From Porphyromonadaceae bacterium COT-184 OH4590 (GTDB lineage: Bacteria; Bacteroidota; Bacteroidia; Bacteroidales; Paludibacteraceae): a stretch of DNA of 54,118 nucleotides. Shown piece by piece: positions 7,995 through 18,820 of this stretch. Under the pieces are notes generated by a model. That model made no database searches, was not told the origin of the DNA, and was given only the letters and a program-made list of their open reading frames with translations. Positions within the stretch are counted from its first letter, which is position 1, and each line of letters begins with the position of its first letter. The position numbers and the translations under genes are program-made. The stretch is from the NCBI GenBank assembly GCA_000768855.1, contig JRAN01000079.1, forward strand, positions 1 through 54,118, written 5' to 3'.

Positions 7995-8468
7995 ATGAAT
8001 AATAAAAGGGAGTTGAAAAATATAAAAAAGATAAGTCTGTTGATTGTTGCTACTATTTTTGTATCTATTTCTTATGCACAGAGTTCGCATATAGTAGAAA
8101 ATCTCAAAAAACCCGACGCTGCAACAGGAGCTACTGTTTCTGTTCATCAAGATTTGATGATAACAGATATTTTGACAAAACAGATAAGTGGATACCAGCC
8201 AATACCTAATCTATCAAAAGGATGGAGCGTACAAGTCTTTTCGGACAATGCAATAACAGCCAAAGACGAAGCCTTTAAGATAGAAAACAAAATAAAAGAC
8301 CGTATGCCTTACGAATATGTACGTGCAGAGAGGCACTCCCCTTTTTGGAAGGTTCGTGTCGGACAATTTCAGACATCGGAAGAGGCACAGGAGCTTAGAG
8401 ATTTGCTTATCAAGGAGTTTCCCGAACTCAAAGGAGGTATCTATATAGTCCGATTCAATAGCAATTGA
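7995..8468 (+). CDS. Exported SPOR-domain protein
   Basis: A 157-residue protein with an N-terminal export signal (hydrophobic core ISLLIVATIFVSISYA, cleavage before QSS). A C-terminal SPOR-like domain spans about residues 78-155, with GWSVQVFSDN and FWKVRVGQFQTSEEAQ. SPOR domains bind denuded glycan strands, usually at division sites. The middle segment is unrecognised. It follows the SpoU gene by 40 bp and precedes the FAA hydrolase by 46 bp, so it may be in an operon leading to porU. The domain call is fairly firm; the role is inferred. Confidence 0.8.
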   Translation: MNNKRELKNIKKISLLIVATIFVSISYAQSSHIVENLKKPDAATGATVSVHQDLMITDILTKQISGYQPIPNLSKGWSVQVFSDNAITAKDEAFKIENKIKDRMPYEYVRAERHSPFWKVRVGQFQTSEEAQELRDLLIKEFPELKGGIYIVRFNSN

Positions 8469-8514
8469 TAACGGCATTTCACTTTGTACCCAAAACAGCT
8501 ATAACGCACAGATT

Positions 8515-9123
8515 ATGAAGATAATATGTATAGGTTGGAACTATCGCGACCACAACAAGGAGATGCGTCGCAACGATTTACCGGATAAACCCATTTTTTT
8601 TCTCAAACCTGATACCGCTTTGTTGAAAGACAATAAGCCATTCTTTGTACCTGATTTTTCACAGCAGGTTGAGTACGAATGCGAATTGGTATATCGTATC
8701 AATCGTATAGGCAAAAATATTGCCGAAAGATTTGCTCACAGATACTATTCCGAAATAGCTTTGGGAATAGATTTTACGGCACGCGATTTGCAGGCTGAAT
8801 GCCGACAAAAAGGCTCTCCTTGGGAAATTGCGAAAGCTTTTGACAACTCCGCTACCATAAGCCAATTTATTGATTTACAAACTATTGGCAAAAATCCATC
8901 TTTTTGTCTGTTTAAAAACGGCACAAAGGTACAAGAAGCCAAAGCGGAGGATATGATTTTTTCGATAGACAAAATAATTGCATATATAAGTAAGTTTTTG
9001 ACCTTGAAAATAGGCGATATTATCTACACCGGTACACCTGCAGGAGTAGGCAAGGTAGAGATAGGTGACCGTTTACAAGGTTTTATAGGAGACAGAGAGA
9101 TGTTTGATTTTCTTGTTAAATAA
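8515..9123 (+). CDS. Fumarylacetoacetate hydrolase family protein
   Basis: A 202-residue FAH-superfamily enzyme that cleaves or decarboxylates 1,3-dicarbonyl or acylpyruvate compounds using a divalent metal. It has the ligand motif YECELV (E-x-E) near residues 45-50, GIDFTARDLQ near 84-93 carrying the Asp ligand, KGSPWEIAKAFDNSA, and the family loop YTGTPAGVG near 178. It is the short, acylpyruvase-like form. The stop is 15 bp before porU. The same neighbour precedes porU in Porphyromonas as I recall, so the linkage is probably conserved, although a role in secretion is not established. Confidence 0.88.
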   Translation: MKIICIGWNYRDHNKEMRRNDLPDKPIFFLKPDTALLKDNKPFFVPDFSQQVEYECELVYRINRIGKNIAERFAHRYYSEIALGIDFTARDLQAECRQKGSPWEIAKAFDNSATISQFIDLQTIGKNPSFCLFKNGTKVQEAKAEDMIFSIDKIIAYISKFLTLKIGDIIYTGTPAGVGKVEIGDRLQGFIGDREMFDFLVK

Positions 9124-9138
9124 AAAAATAAAAATGAG

Positions 9139-12100
9139 TTGGACGTGAAAATAGATTTGTACAAAATAATTTTTTTATGGCTTTCGTTGATACCGCTCAT
9201 ATCGGTGGCTCAAACCAATGACGGCAACAGATATGCTACAAACTCCGTGCTATCATCGGGGCAATGGATAAAAATATCCGTTGACAGAAGAGGTATATAC
9301 AAGCTTACCTACGACGATTTGAAGTCTATGGGAATAACTCCCGAAGAGGTACGAATACACGGATATGGAGGGGCTTTGCTAAGCGAGGACTTTACAACTC
9401 CTTATATTGACGATTTGCCCGAAGTACCTATATATATGAATAAAGGAGCTGACGGCGTTTTTAATGCGGGCGACTATATACTGTTTTATGCTCAGGCTAA
9501 TATCTCTTGGCAATATGATACGAAAAAACGGACGTTTTCGCACACACGCAACCACTATTCGGATAGAGGCTACTATTTTGTAACATCACAAGCGGGAGAA
9601 GCACGCCAAATAGCCTTTCAAAATAAAGATATACAACCACCGATATCTACTATTACCGACTTTCTTGACTATGTCTATCATGAAAAAGACAGTATAAACT
9701 TTGCAAAAGGAGGCAGAGAGTTTTATGGCGAGGAATTCAATCAACAAAAGACTTCACGTAGCTTCAACTTTGAGGTTCCTAATGTAGAGAGTAGGCTGTC
9801 TAAAATGTTTATAGATTTGGCAGGCAAATCGTCGAGTCCCAGCAGTATGACAATCAACATAAACGGGGTCGATGTTAAATCCATTTCACTCACCAGACGA
9901 TACAACAACCCTTATCAAGTGGTAGAGCTTACCAAAGATACCGTGTCTTTCACTCCCGGTGTCACAAACGCTTTTAAAGTAAAATTGACCTATAATAACG
10001 TATCGGAGTCTGCTAATCTCAACTATTTCGAAATAAATTTCAGAAGGAAACTGACTGTCGTAGGCGATGAGTTCTATTTTCGAGCCACAGACTATATAGG
10101 CAAAAACAGCGTAAATAAATTTGTTTTGAGCAACGCCACAAATATAGAAATTTGGGATATTACAGACATTACCAACATAACCAAGATACATACCTATTTA
10201 GAGGGTTCGCAGCTTACTTTCACAGCCAATACCGATAAGGTAAGAGAGTTTTTGGCAATCAATACTCAAGGCTCTTTTAGCAAACCTAATGTAGTAGGCA
10301 AAATTGACAATCAGAATCTGCATTCTATGCCTCAAACAGATATGGTAATTATAGCCAATAAAGATTTTATACCTGAAGCTAATCGCTTGGCTGACTATCA
10401 TAGACAAAAAGAGGAAATAAGAGTAAATGTAGTAGATGCCGAACATATTTTTAACGAATTTTCGAGTGGAACACCCGATGCTACTGCCTATCGTCGATTC
10501 ACAAAGATGTTTTACGACAGAGGCAAACGCAACAATGATATTCCTCGATGGCTTTTGCTGTTTGGCGACGGAGTGTACGACAACCGCGGCATTATGGGAA
10601 GTGGAGACGAATCCAGGAAACTTCTGACATATCAGGCAGAAAACTCTATAAATACCATAAATGCATACACTTCGGACGATTACTTCGCATACCTCGACGA
10701 TACAGACAAAGCAATGGTGCCAGACGCACAGATGGATATTGCCGTAGGCAGAATGCCCGTACATACGAAAGAACAAGCTAAAACTATTGTGGACAAAACA
10801 ATATCTTATATTGAAAACAATATAAGAGGCGAATGGAAAAACCGTATGCTTTTCATAGCCGACGACGGAGACGGTAATATACACGCCAGAGACTGTGATA
10901 TGGTAACAGAGATAACACAGGCTCAAAACCCTGACATATTAATCAAAAAGCTATATCTCGATGCTTACAAACAGGAGACTTCGACATCAACGGAAAGCTA
11001 TCCTATGGCTGATAATATTTTTGATAATTCCATAAAAAAAGGAGTATTGATGATAAACTTTATGGGACACGGTTCGCATAAAGGCTGGACTAACGAAAAA
11101 TTGCTTACCATTCCTAAGATTACTTCAATGACCAACGACAAATATCCTGTGTTTGTTACTGCTACTTGCGATTTTTCGGCATTCGACCACTTCGAACATT
11201 CGGGAGGAGAGCACCTTCTTTGGAACAAAATCGGAGGTACTATGGCTCTGGTAACAACCACACGTACCGTTTATGCAAGCGGTAATGCCGATTTGAACAA
11301 ATATTTTTCTACCAACTTATTTCTTAAAGACAATAAAGATTTGCCTCTGACAATAGGAGAGATACTACAAAGAGCTAAAAATCAGCAAACGAACTCACCT
11401 AACAAGTTTGCCTTTACTCTTTTGGGCGACCCCTCGATTAGGCTTTTGTATCCGTATGAGGCAAAAATAGTTACCGACAGCATAAACTACAAGCCCGTAG
11501 ATGCCTCAAATCCGGAGAGTGTTTCGGCTTTGAGCGAAGTTGTTGTGTCGGGACATATCAAAACTCGTTATGGGGACAAAATAGATGGATACGACGGTGT
11601 GCTGAGTGTCAATGTATTTGATAAACTGGAAACGATACAGACGCTTGCCAACGACAACGGCAGTACTCCTTTTTCGTACAAAGACCGCCCCAATCCAATT
11701 TTTAGAGGTTCTACAAATATCGTTAACGGAAGATGGACTTTCAAATTCCTTGTCCCCAAAGATATAAAATATAATTTTGGTACTGGTAAAATTGTTTATT
11801 ATGCTTCTGAAAATAATCTGGGAATGGAGGCAAACGGCAGTTTCGAAGACTTTATAGTGGGAGGCGAAAACCCCAATCCGATACACGACGACAAAGGTCC
11901 CGATATTAATCTGTTTATAAACACAAGAGACTTCAAAGAGGGTCAGAAAGTTAATTCGTCACCTCTATTTATAGCCGATTTGTACGACCAAAGCGGTATC
12001 AATACCGCAGGCAACGGCATAGGACACGATATTGTTCTAAAACGCAGCAAAGACGACAAAGAGGAAGTAGTGCTAAACGACTATTACATATCCAATTTCG

Positions 12101-12537
12101 GCGATTATAAGTCGGGTACGGTGGAGTATCAGCTCAACAATTTGAAAAAAGGAAGATACAATATGTGGTTTAGAGTATGGGACTTACAAAACAACTCTTC
12201 GAGCAAGCAGATAGCTTTTGAGGTATCGGACGATGTGATAATGGACGTATCTATCGATGCTTATCCCAATCCTGCTACCGATTTTGTAACTTTCGCTATT
12301 CAACACGACAGACCCTATAAAGGGCTCGATATAACAGTACGTGTATACGATATTGTGGGCAGAACCGTTTGGCAATCGCCTTTGACCAAAGCCACTACAA
12401 GCAACAAAACCGAAGTAACTTGGAATTTTGGAAGCGAAGGGCTAAGCCTGAACAAAGGCATATATTTTGTACGTGTAGAAATCGGAGTAAAGGGCGAACA
12501 GAGTGTTTATAAACCGGTGAAATTAATTATTAAGTAA
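9139..12537 (+). CDS. porU: PorU, type IX secretion system sortase (C25 peptidase family)
   Basis: A 1132-residue secreted gingipain-like protease. It removes the C-terminal sorting domain of type IX cargo at the cell surface and attaches the cargo to anionic LPS. The signal peptide (IIFLWLSLIPLISVAQ) is followed by a long N-terminal region. The C25 domain has catalytic His about 644 in FMGHGSHKGW and Cys about 677 in TATCDFSAFDH. The protein ends in its own sorting-domain-like module (YPNPATDFVTF, then KGIYFVRVE). No in-frame ATG exists after the upstream stop at 9121. Translation must begin at TTG 9139 or, six bases later, GTG 9145. A five-codon frame (ATG 9134 to TGA) overlaps this start. 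It is followed by porV 154 bp downstream. Confidence 0.93.
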   Translation: MDVKIDLYKIIFLWLSLIPLISVAQTNDGNRYATNSVLSSGQWIKISVDRRGIYKLTYDDLKSMGITPEEVRIHGYGGALLSEDFTTPYIDDLPEVPIYMNKGADGVFNAGDYILFYAQANISWQYDTKKRTFSHTRNHYSDRGYYFVTSQAGEARQIAFQNKDIQPPISTITDFLDYVYHEKDSINFAKGGREFYGEEFNQQKTSRSFNFEVPNVESRLSKMFIDLAGKSSSPSSMTININGVDVKSISLTRRYNNPYQVVELTKDTVSFTPGVTNAFKVKLTYNNVSESANLNYFEINFRRKLTVVGDEFYFRATDYIGKNSVNKFVLSNATNIEIWDITDITNITKIHTYLEGSQLTFTANTDKVREFLAINTQGSFSKPNVVGKIDNQNLHSMPQTDMVIIANKDFIPEANRLADYHRQKEEIRVNVVDAEHIFNEFSSGTPDATAYRRFTKMFYDRGKRNNDIPRWLLLFGDGVYDNRGIMGSGDESRKLLTYQAENSINTINAYTSDDYFAYLDDTDKAMVPDAQMDIAVGRMPVHTKEQAKTIVDKTISYIENNIRGEWKNRMLFIADDGDGNIHARDCDMVTEITQAQNPDILIKKLYLDAYKQETSTSTESYPMADNIFDNSIKKGVLMINFMGHGSHKGWTNEKLLTIPKITSMTNDKYPVFVTATCDFSAFDHFEHSGGEHLLWNKIGGTMALVTTTRTVYASGNADLNKYFSTNLFLKDNKDLPLTIGEILQRAKNQQTNSPNKFAFTLLGDPSIRLLYPYEAKIVTDSINYKPVDASNPESVSALSEVVVSGHIKTRYGDKIDGYDGVLSVNVFDKLETIQTLANDNGSTPFSYKDRPNPIFRGSTNIVNGRWTFKFLVPKDIKYNFGTGKIVYYASENNLGMEANGSFEDFIVGGENPNPIHDDKGPDINLFINTRDFKEGQKVNSSPLFIADLYDQSGINTAGNGIGHDIVLKRSKDDKEEVVLNDYYISNFGDYKSGTVEYQLNNLKKGRYNMWFRVWDLQNNSSSKQIAFEVSDDVIMDVSIDAYPNPATDFVTFAIQHDRPYKGLDITVRVYDIVGRTVWQSPLTKATTSNKTEVTWNFGSEGLSLNKGIYFVRVEIGVKGEQSVYKPVKLIIK

Positions 12538-12590
12538 AAACTTTGCACAATAAAAAACATATTTTTTGCGTTACTATCAAATAAAAATAT

Positions 12591-12598
12591 TAATTTTG
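12591..12598 (+). promoter_or_regulatory. -7 promoter element for porV
   Basis: TAATTTTG lies 94 bp upstream of the ATG, with TTG at 12566-12568 as a loose -33 element. porV can therefore be transcribed separately from porU. Confidence 0.5.
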
Positions 12599-12691
12599 CC
12601 GTTGCTTGATTTGAGAAAGCAAAAAATCATATAAAGAAGATAAATAAAATTAAATAAAAAAATAAAAACATATAATTAAACACATAAAAGT

Positions 12692-13867
12692 ATGAAAAGA
12701 TTCTTTTTATTAGGATTAATATCTTTGGCAACAACTCTATTGTATGCTCAAAAAGACCAGATATTTAATGTCTATAATCCGCTTATTACCGGAGTACCTT
12801 CGTTGACTATTGCCCCTGATGCTATTGGTGGCGGTATGGGAGATGTAGGTATTGCTTCTAACCCTACTTTGGCATCGCAGTATTGGAATTCGTCTAAATA
12901 CGCTATGATGGAGAGTACGGGAGGTCTAACACTCAGCTACACTCCATGGTTGAGAAAAATTGTAAGCGATGTAGATTTGGCTTACCTTGCAGGATACTAT
13001 AATTTAGGCGAACAGGTAGGTACACTTAGTGCTTCGCTGAGATATTTCTCTTTAGGTAATATTGCTTTGAGAGACGCATACAATAAAAATATAGGACAAG
13101 CTAAACCTTATGAGATGTCTTTTGATTTGGGATATTCAAGAAAGCTTGCCGAAAACTTCTCTATGGGTGTAGTTCTTCGCTTTGTGGCATCAGACCTTAG
13201 CACCAAACAAGAAGGATACTATACGGGGATTGGTTTTGGTGCCGATGTCAACGGATATTACTCTTTGCCTATTGAAATGGCAACCGGTACCTCGAAACTC
13301 GGACTTGGATTCAATATCTCGAATATCGGCACAAAAATATCATACGACAAAGGAGCAACAAGTAATTTTATGCCTACAAATTTGGGTGTAGGTGCCTCGT
13401 ATCTATATCCTTTCGACAAATATAACAGAATCGCTTTAAATGTCGATTTTAACAAACTTATGGTGCCTTCTCGCAGGTCTAAATATGCCGAAAATTACGA
13501 TGCGTCTAATCCCGACACTTGGTTGATGTCAGCCGACCAATACAATAAAATAGGTTTGGTAAAAGGTATCTTTACCTCTTTCTCGGATGCTCCTCAGGGC
13601 TTCAAAGAAGAGCTACAAGAGATCAACTTCTCCACAGGTTTGGAGTATGCATACAATGAGCAGTTTTTCATTCGTGCAGGTTATCACGGAGAGCACGAAA
13701 ACAAAGGAAATCGTAAGTTTTTCTCTGCCGGAGCAGGTTTCAAATGGACTGCCTTCCGCCTAGATGTAGGTTATCTACTCAGTGTGGCTCAGAACAATCC
13801 GTTAGACCAAACACTTCGCTTTACTCTATCGTTCGATATGGACGGACTCAAAGAGCTTACAGACTAA
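12692..13867 (+). CDS. porV: PorV (LptO), type IX secretion outer-membrane shuttle protein
   Basis: A 391-residue outer-membrane beta-barrel of the FadL-like PorV family, which carries cargo from the SprA translocon to PorU. The signal peptide ends LLYAQ. The N-terminal block SLTIAPDAIGGGMGDVG followed by NPTLASQYWNSSKYA is characteristic of PorV/PorQ proteins. The remainder alternates as barrel strands and ends LRFTLSFDMD. PorV rather than PorQ is chosen because of the length and the position directly after porU. A strong terminator follows. Confidence 0.92.
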   Translation: MKRFFLLGLISLATTLLYAQKDQIFNVYNPLITGVPSLTIAPDAIGGGMGDVGIASNPTLASQYWNSSKYAMMESTGGLTLSYTPWLRKIVSDVDLAYLAGYYNLGEQVGTLSASLRYFSLGNIALRDAYNKNIGQAKPYEMSFDLGYSRKLAENFSMGVVLRFVASDLSTKQEGYYTGIGFGADVNGYYSLPIEMATGTSKLGLGFNISNIGTKISYDKGATSNFMPTNLGVGASYLYPFDKYNRIALNVDFNKLMVPSRRSKYAENYDASNPDTWLMSADQYNKIGLVKGIFTSFSDAPQGFKEELQEINFSTGLEYAYNEQFFIRAGYHGEHENKGNRKFFSAGAGFKWTAFRLDVGYLLSVAQNNPLDQTLRFTLSFDMDGLKELTD

Positions 13868-13890
13868 AAATCAAAACTACTTTAATATAC

Positions 13891-13930
13891 AAAAGACACC
13901 TCATATAGATTTTAAGAGGTGTCTTTTTTT
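13891..13930 (+). terminator. Intrinsic terminator after porV
   Basis: AAAGACACCTC and GAGGTGTCTTT form an 11-bp stem followed by a T run. Confidence 0.9.
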
Positions 13931-13949
13931 GCCAATAGTTATTTTTTAG

Positions 13950-13957
13950 TAACTTTG
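13950..13957 (+). promoter_or_regulatory. -7 promoter element for the short-chain dehydrogenase
   Basis: TAACTTTG lies 59 bp before the ATG at 14016. Confidence 0.55.
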
Positions 13958-14015
13958 CTATTGTTTTAAATAAAAGCAATTACTTTAATTATCAAACATT
14001 TAATAGCATTATATT

Positions 14016-14777
14016 ATGAATAGAATAGCATTAATTACAGGAGTAACCTCAGGTATAGGCAAAGCTGTAGCCGATATTTTTGCAGAAAACAATTATAACC
14101 TCATAATTACCGGACGGCGTCACGACCGACTAAAAGAGATAAAGAGCGACTTGGAAAAACAATTTGGAATAAAGGTACTTGCTCTTTGTTTTGATGTAAG
14201 AAACAATGACGAAGTAGTAGACAATATTGATTCTTTGTCGGAAGAATGGCGTAATATTGATGTATTGATAAATAATGCTGGACTTGCAGTAGGATTAAAT
14301 CATATCCAAGATGGAGTTGTCAATGATTGGGAACGAATGATAGATACCAACATCAAAGGTCTTTTGTATGTTACTCGTGCTGTTGCACCGCTTATGGTAT
14401 CTCGAGACGGTGGGCATATAGTGAATATATGCTCGGTAGCTGGTAAGGAAGTTTATGAAAACGGCAATGTCTATTGTGCTACCAAACATGCTGTTGATGC
14501 TCTTAGCAAGGGTATGCGTATAGATATGTTGAAACACAATATCAGAGTTACCAATATTTGCCCAGGTGCGGTAGAGACCGAATTTTCGATAGTGCGTTTC
14601 AAAGGGGATACCGAACGTGCTGCTAATACTTATAAAGGTATGGAGCCCCTTGTAGCAAGCGATATAGCCGAGTGTATATATTTTGCGGTGTCGCTACCCT
14701 CACGTATTTGTATCAACGATATGTTGATAATGCCTACGGCTCAGGCAAATAGCCATACTTTTAATAGAAAAATATAA
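14016..14777 (+). CDS. Short-chain dehydrogenase/reductase (YdfG-like)
   Basis: A 253-residue NAD(P)-dependent oxidoreductase with a Rossmann fold. The cofactor loop is TGVTSGIGKA (8-17), and an Arg-rich segment after beta-2 (ITGRRHDR) favours NADP. NNAGLA follows near 89, and the catalytic Ser and YxxxK lie in VCSVAGKE and YCATK. The sequence resembles YdfG-type enzymes that oxidise serine or 3-hydroxy acids. The substrate is not proven by sequence. It is a single gene with its own promoter, followed by about 770 bp without an intact gene. Confidence 0.9.
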   Translation: MNRIALITGVTSGIGKAVADIFAENNYNLIITGRRHDRLKEIKSDLEKQFGIKVLALCFDVRNNDEVVDNIDSLSEEWRNIDVLINNAGLAVGLNHIQDGVVNDWERMIDTNIKGLLYVTRAVAPLMVSRDGGHIVNICSVAGKEVYENGNVYCATKHAVDALSKGMRIDMLKHNIRVTNICPGAVETEFSIVRFKGDTERAANTYKGMEPLVASDIAECIYFAVSLPSRICINDMLIMPTAQANSHTFNRKI

Positions 14778-14785
14778 TATTTTAT

Positions 14786-15352
14786 GCAACAAATGATTAA
14801 AAATACTGTAAAAATGAGTTGTTCAATTTTAGCACTACACTATGAGAATCTGAGCAATATTTTTAGCTATAATTTTCATATTATGTACTTGACATCCAAT
14901 TGAGATGCCTAAAAATGTTTTTCAATTTTGGTAGTCGGAAATGGATTGCAAATATCCTTTCTTTACACAAAAAATATTGTTTGGGATAATATTTTCGTCG
15001 CATACAAAGAGCAAATACAAAATATTGAGTCGGGCAAATTAGAGATTGTTTTTAAAGAAGTTATCAATTATCTAAAATACGATCATTGTTATATCAATAC
15101 AGGGCAAAAAACCATTCATTACGGTTCTTTTCGTTTTCCAACTATAAACACTAATGAAATTGGCAGTAGCATAAATCAATTTTCATACTCCGGAGGTATG
15201 GTTAACAAACAACTATTTTCTCTTTGCCACTATAAATAATATAATTCGGCTTAATAATAAATTAAATGTAGAGATACCTGCAAACATATCAAAAAAACTC
15301 TTGTATAACCATCAGATTATCTTATATTTTCGACTACGAATATTCATCTATA
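14786..15352 (+). pseudogene. Decayed gene of unknown family, broken by stops and a frameshift
   Basis: A 39-codon frame starts at 14786. A second frame is open from 14913 to 15239 (protein-like: VVGNGLQISFLYTKN, then YGSFRFPTINTNEIG, then GGMVNKQL). A third, shifted by one base near 15216-15226, continues to 15352 with FATINNIIRLNNKLNVEIP. No single frame covers the region. The fragments read like one protein split by indels and have no convincing start or ribosome-binding site. I do not recognise the family, and chance open frames in AT-rich DNA remain possible. Confidence 0.35.
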
Positions 15353-15552
15353 AGAGACAATAAAATACAAATAATCAGGTATCAAAGGGTAATTGGATTT
15401 GCTTTCAATATATGTAATTAAAAATTCGGTCTTGTTAATTCTAAAATATTCTCTAAGTATTTACTTCACTGTCATCTATTATTCCAAGAAAGAGAATAAT
15501 TTACCTGTCTTTTATAATGACAAAAATGTAATGTAAAGAGTTTTATATATTT
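15353..15552. other. Intergenic remainder, nothing recognised
   Basis: AT-rich sequence between the decayed gene and the end of the metallo-hydrolase gene. I see no coding frame, tRNA or strong hairpin. Confidence 0.5.
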
Positions 15553-16356
15553 TTAATCTAAAATATACATTTGAGAAGGGACAAGTCTATCCAAAACAAT
15601 AAATGATTTTGGAACTATATGTTTTTCTTCAAGAGCTTTATTAACCGTATTGTATGCCAACTCAGGAGTGTTATTTTCGCCACTTATATGACACAAAAAA
15701 AGATGTGTCAGATTATCGTGCCAATTGTCTGCCAAAAACCTTGCCGTGTGCTCATTATTGAGGTGTCCGGTATGCGAACGCACTCGCTGTTTCAGAGTGT
15801 AGTTATACGGACCGTTTTTGAGCATCTCCTCGTCATAATTAGCCTCTATGACAAGAAAATTAGCCTTTGCTATATTATCTGCAACCTCTTTGGATATATA
15901 TCCCAAATCGGTAGCCACTACCATTGTTTTGTTATTAAACCTAATGGTATAGCCCATAGTTTCTGTTATATCGTGGCTTACAGGGAACGACTGTATAACA
16001 AAATCCTTAATATGCACCTTGTCTGATTTATTAAACAATTTGCGATTGTTGCTTGATATTTTTGGGGTAACTCTTTCGTTGGAGCAGATACCTTCGAATA
16101 CTGCTTTGGTAGAATAAATCGGGATATTATATTTTTCTGCCAATACTCCCGCATATTTTACATGGTCTGTATGAGCGTGAGTAATAAAAATGCCGTATAT
16201 ATTTTCAAATTCGATATTGTGTTCTTTCAAAACCTTTTTGACAGTACGAACATTAATACCTGCATCTATCAAAAATCCATATTCTGCTGTACCAATATAA
16301 TAGCAATTACCACTACTACTACTACCAAGGCTCAAAAAACAAAATCTATTTTCCAT
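15553..16356 (-). CDS. Metallo-beta-lactamase-fold hydrolase (WalJ/YycJ type)
   Basis: A 267-residue two-metal hydrolase. The N-terminal SLGSSSSGNCYYI is typical of the YycJ/WalJ group of exonuclease-like MBL proteins. The metal motif THAHTDH lies near residues 59-65, and further ligands lie in FPVSHD and ATDLGY, with HTGHLN (near 195) and LCHISGEN later. In Firmicutes the group is linked to cell-wall control or DNA repair; the function here is not known. The preferred start is ATG 16356, one codon after an in-frame TTG. Confidence 0.88.
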   Translation of the reverse strand: MENRFCFLSLGSSSSGNCYYIGTAEYGFLIDAGINVRTVKKVLKEHNIEFENIYGIFITHAHTDHVKYAGVLAEKYNIPIYSTKAVFEGICSNERVTPKISSNNRKLFNKSDKVHIKDFVIQSFPVSHDITETMGYTIRFNNKTMVVATDLGYISKEVADNIAKANFLVIEANYDEEMLKNGPYNYTLKQRVRSHTGHLNNEHTARFLADNWHDNLTHLFLCHISGENNTPELAYNTVNKALEEKHIVPKSFIVLDRLVPSQMYILD

Positions 16357-16419
16357 CAAATAATTTTATAGGGCTATTCTTATCTATTCCGAGAAATATA
16401 GAATAAATTTTTCAAAGTG

Positions 16420-16427
16420 CAAATTTA
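16420..16427 (-). promoter_or_regulatory. -7 promoter element for the WalJ-like gene
   Basis: The minus strand reads TAAATTTG, 63 bp upstream of the start. Confidence 0.5.
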
Positions 16428-16525
16428 CAAAAAATATATGAATGGGTAAAATATTTTTTACCTCACAACATTTTACGACAAAATGGCATAAAAAACATCT
16501 ATGGCACAAAATATGATAAAAATAG

Positions 16526-16561
16526 ATTGCTCTCAAAAAGGAAAATTCTCAAAAGAGCAAT
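16526..16561 (+). promoter_or_regulatory. Hairpin in the groES leader
   Basis: ATTGCTCT and AGAGCAAT form an 8-bp stem with a 20-nt loop, 47 bp before groES. It is not a CIRCE element (TTAGCACTC-N9-GAGTGCTAA), and no canonical TAnnTTTG element was found here, so heat-shock control must use another signal. The role is unknown. Confidence 0.4.
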
Positions 16562-16608
16562 AGTATAGAAATTTTATTAAATAATTAACTAAACAAATAA
16601 AAAAGAAA

Positions 16609-16878
16609 ATGAAAATCAAACCATTAGCAGACAGAGTATTGGTGTTGCCGGCACAGGCAGAGGAAAAAACAGCAAGCGGTATCATAATACCAGACACAGC
16701 CAAAGAAAAACCACAACGTGGCACAGTAGTAGCCGTTGGTAATGGAACAAAAGACGAAGAGATGATAGTAAAACCAAACGATACTGTACTTTATGGTAAA
16801 TATGCCGGTACAGAACTCGATTTTGATGGCGAAAAGTATCTCATTATGCGTCAATCTGACATTTTGGCAATAATCTAA
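16609..16878 (+). CDS. groES: Co-chaperonin GroES
   Basis: An 89-residue subunit of the heptameric lid of the GroEL folding chamber. It starts [14 protein letters not shown]. The mobile loop ([14 protein letters not shown], about 18-31) binds GroEL. The roof region and C-terminal strand (ILAII) are normal, and the length is typical for Bacteroidota. groEL starts 45 bp after the stop, so the two form one operon. Confidence 0.97.
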   Translation: MKIKPLADRVLVLPAQAEEKTASGIIIPDTAKEKPQRGTVVAVGNGTKDEEMIVKPNDTVLYGKYAGTELDFDGEKYLIMRQSDILAII

Positions 16879-16920
16879 TTTAATCAACAAAAAGTAAAAT
16901 CTAAAAAATATAACACATAA

Positions 16921-18555
<1,635 letters not shown>

Positions 18556-18590
18556 AAGAAGTTTTTTAATAATTGATTTTCATAAAAGAG

Positions 18591-18627
18591 GAAGAGGCTG
18601 ACAATATGTGTAGTCTCTTCTTTTTTA
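18591..18627 (+). terminator. Intrinsic terminator of groES-groEL
   Basis: GAAGAGGCT and AGTCTCTTC form a 9-bp stem with one G-U pair, followed by TTTTTTA. Confidence 0.8.
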
Positions 18628-18789
18628 TTAATAACACATATATCACAATAACATTGTATTTATTGCACATAGGTAGACTCGAAAAGAAAATATTGTAAGT
18701 GAAGATTGATAACACGATATTTTATCGGAGTATATATTTTAAATTTGTCTTTTATTAGGAGTATTGCTGTCGAAGTTGAGAAAATATAC

Positions 18790-18797
18790 TATCTTTG
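18790..18797 (+). promoter_or_regulatory. -7 promoter element for the YrdC/Sua5 gene
   Basis: TATCTTTG lies 24 bp before the ATG at 18821. Confidence 0.55.
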
Positions 18798-18820
18798 AAT
18801 TAATTTTTTAATTAACATAA

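Noticed and set aside
10198-10926. 242-codon minus-strand frame inside porU
   Set aside because: It is antisense to the C25 region of porU with no domain, promoter or neighbour supporting it.
16500-16608. CIRCE operator before groES
   Set aside because: No TTAGCACTC/GAGTGCTAA pair is present; only an unrelated 8-bp inverted repeat.
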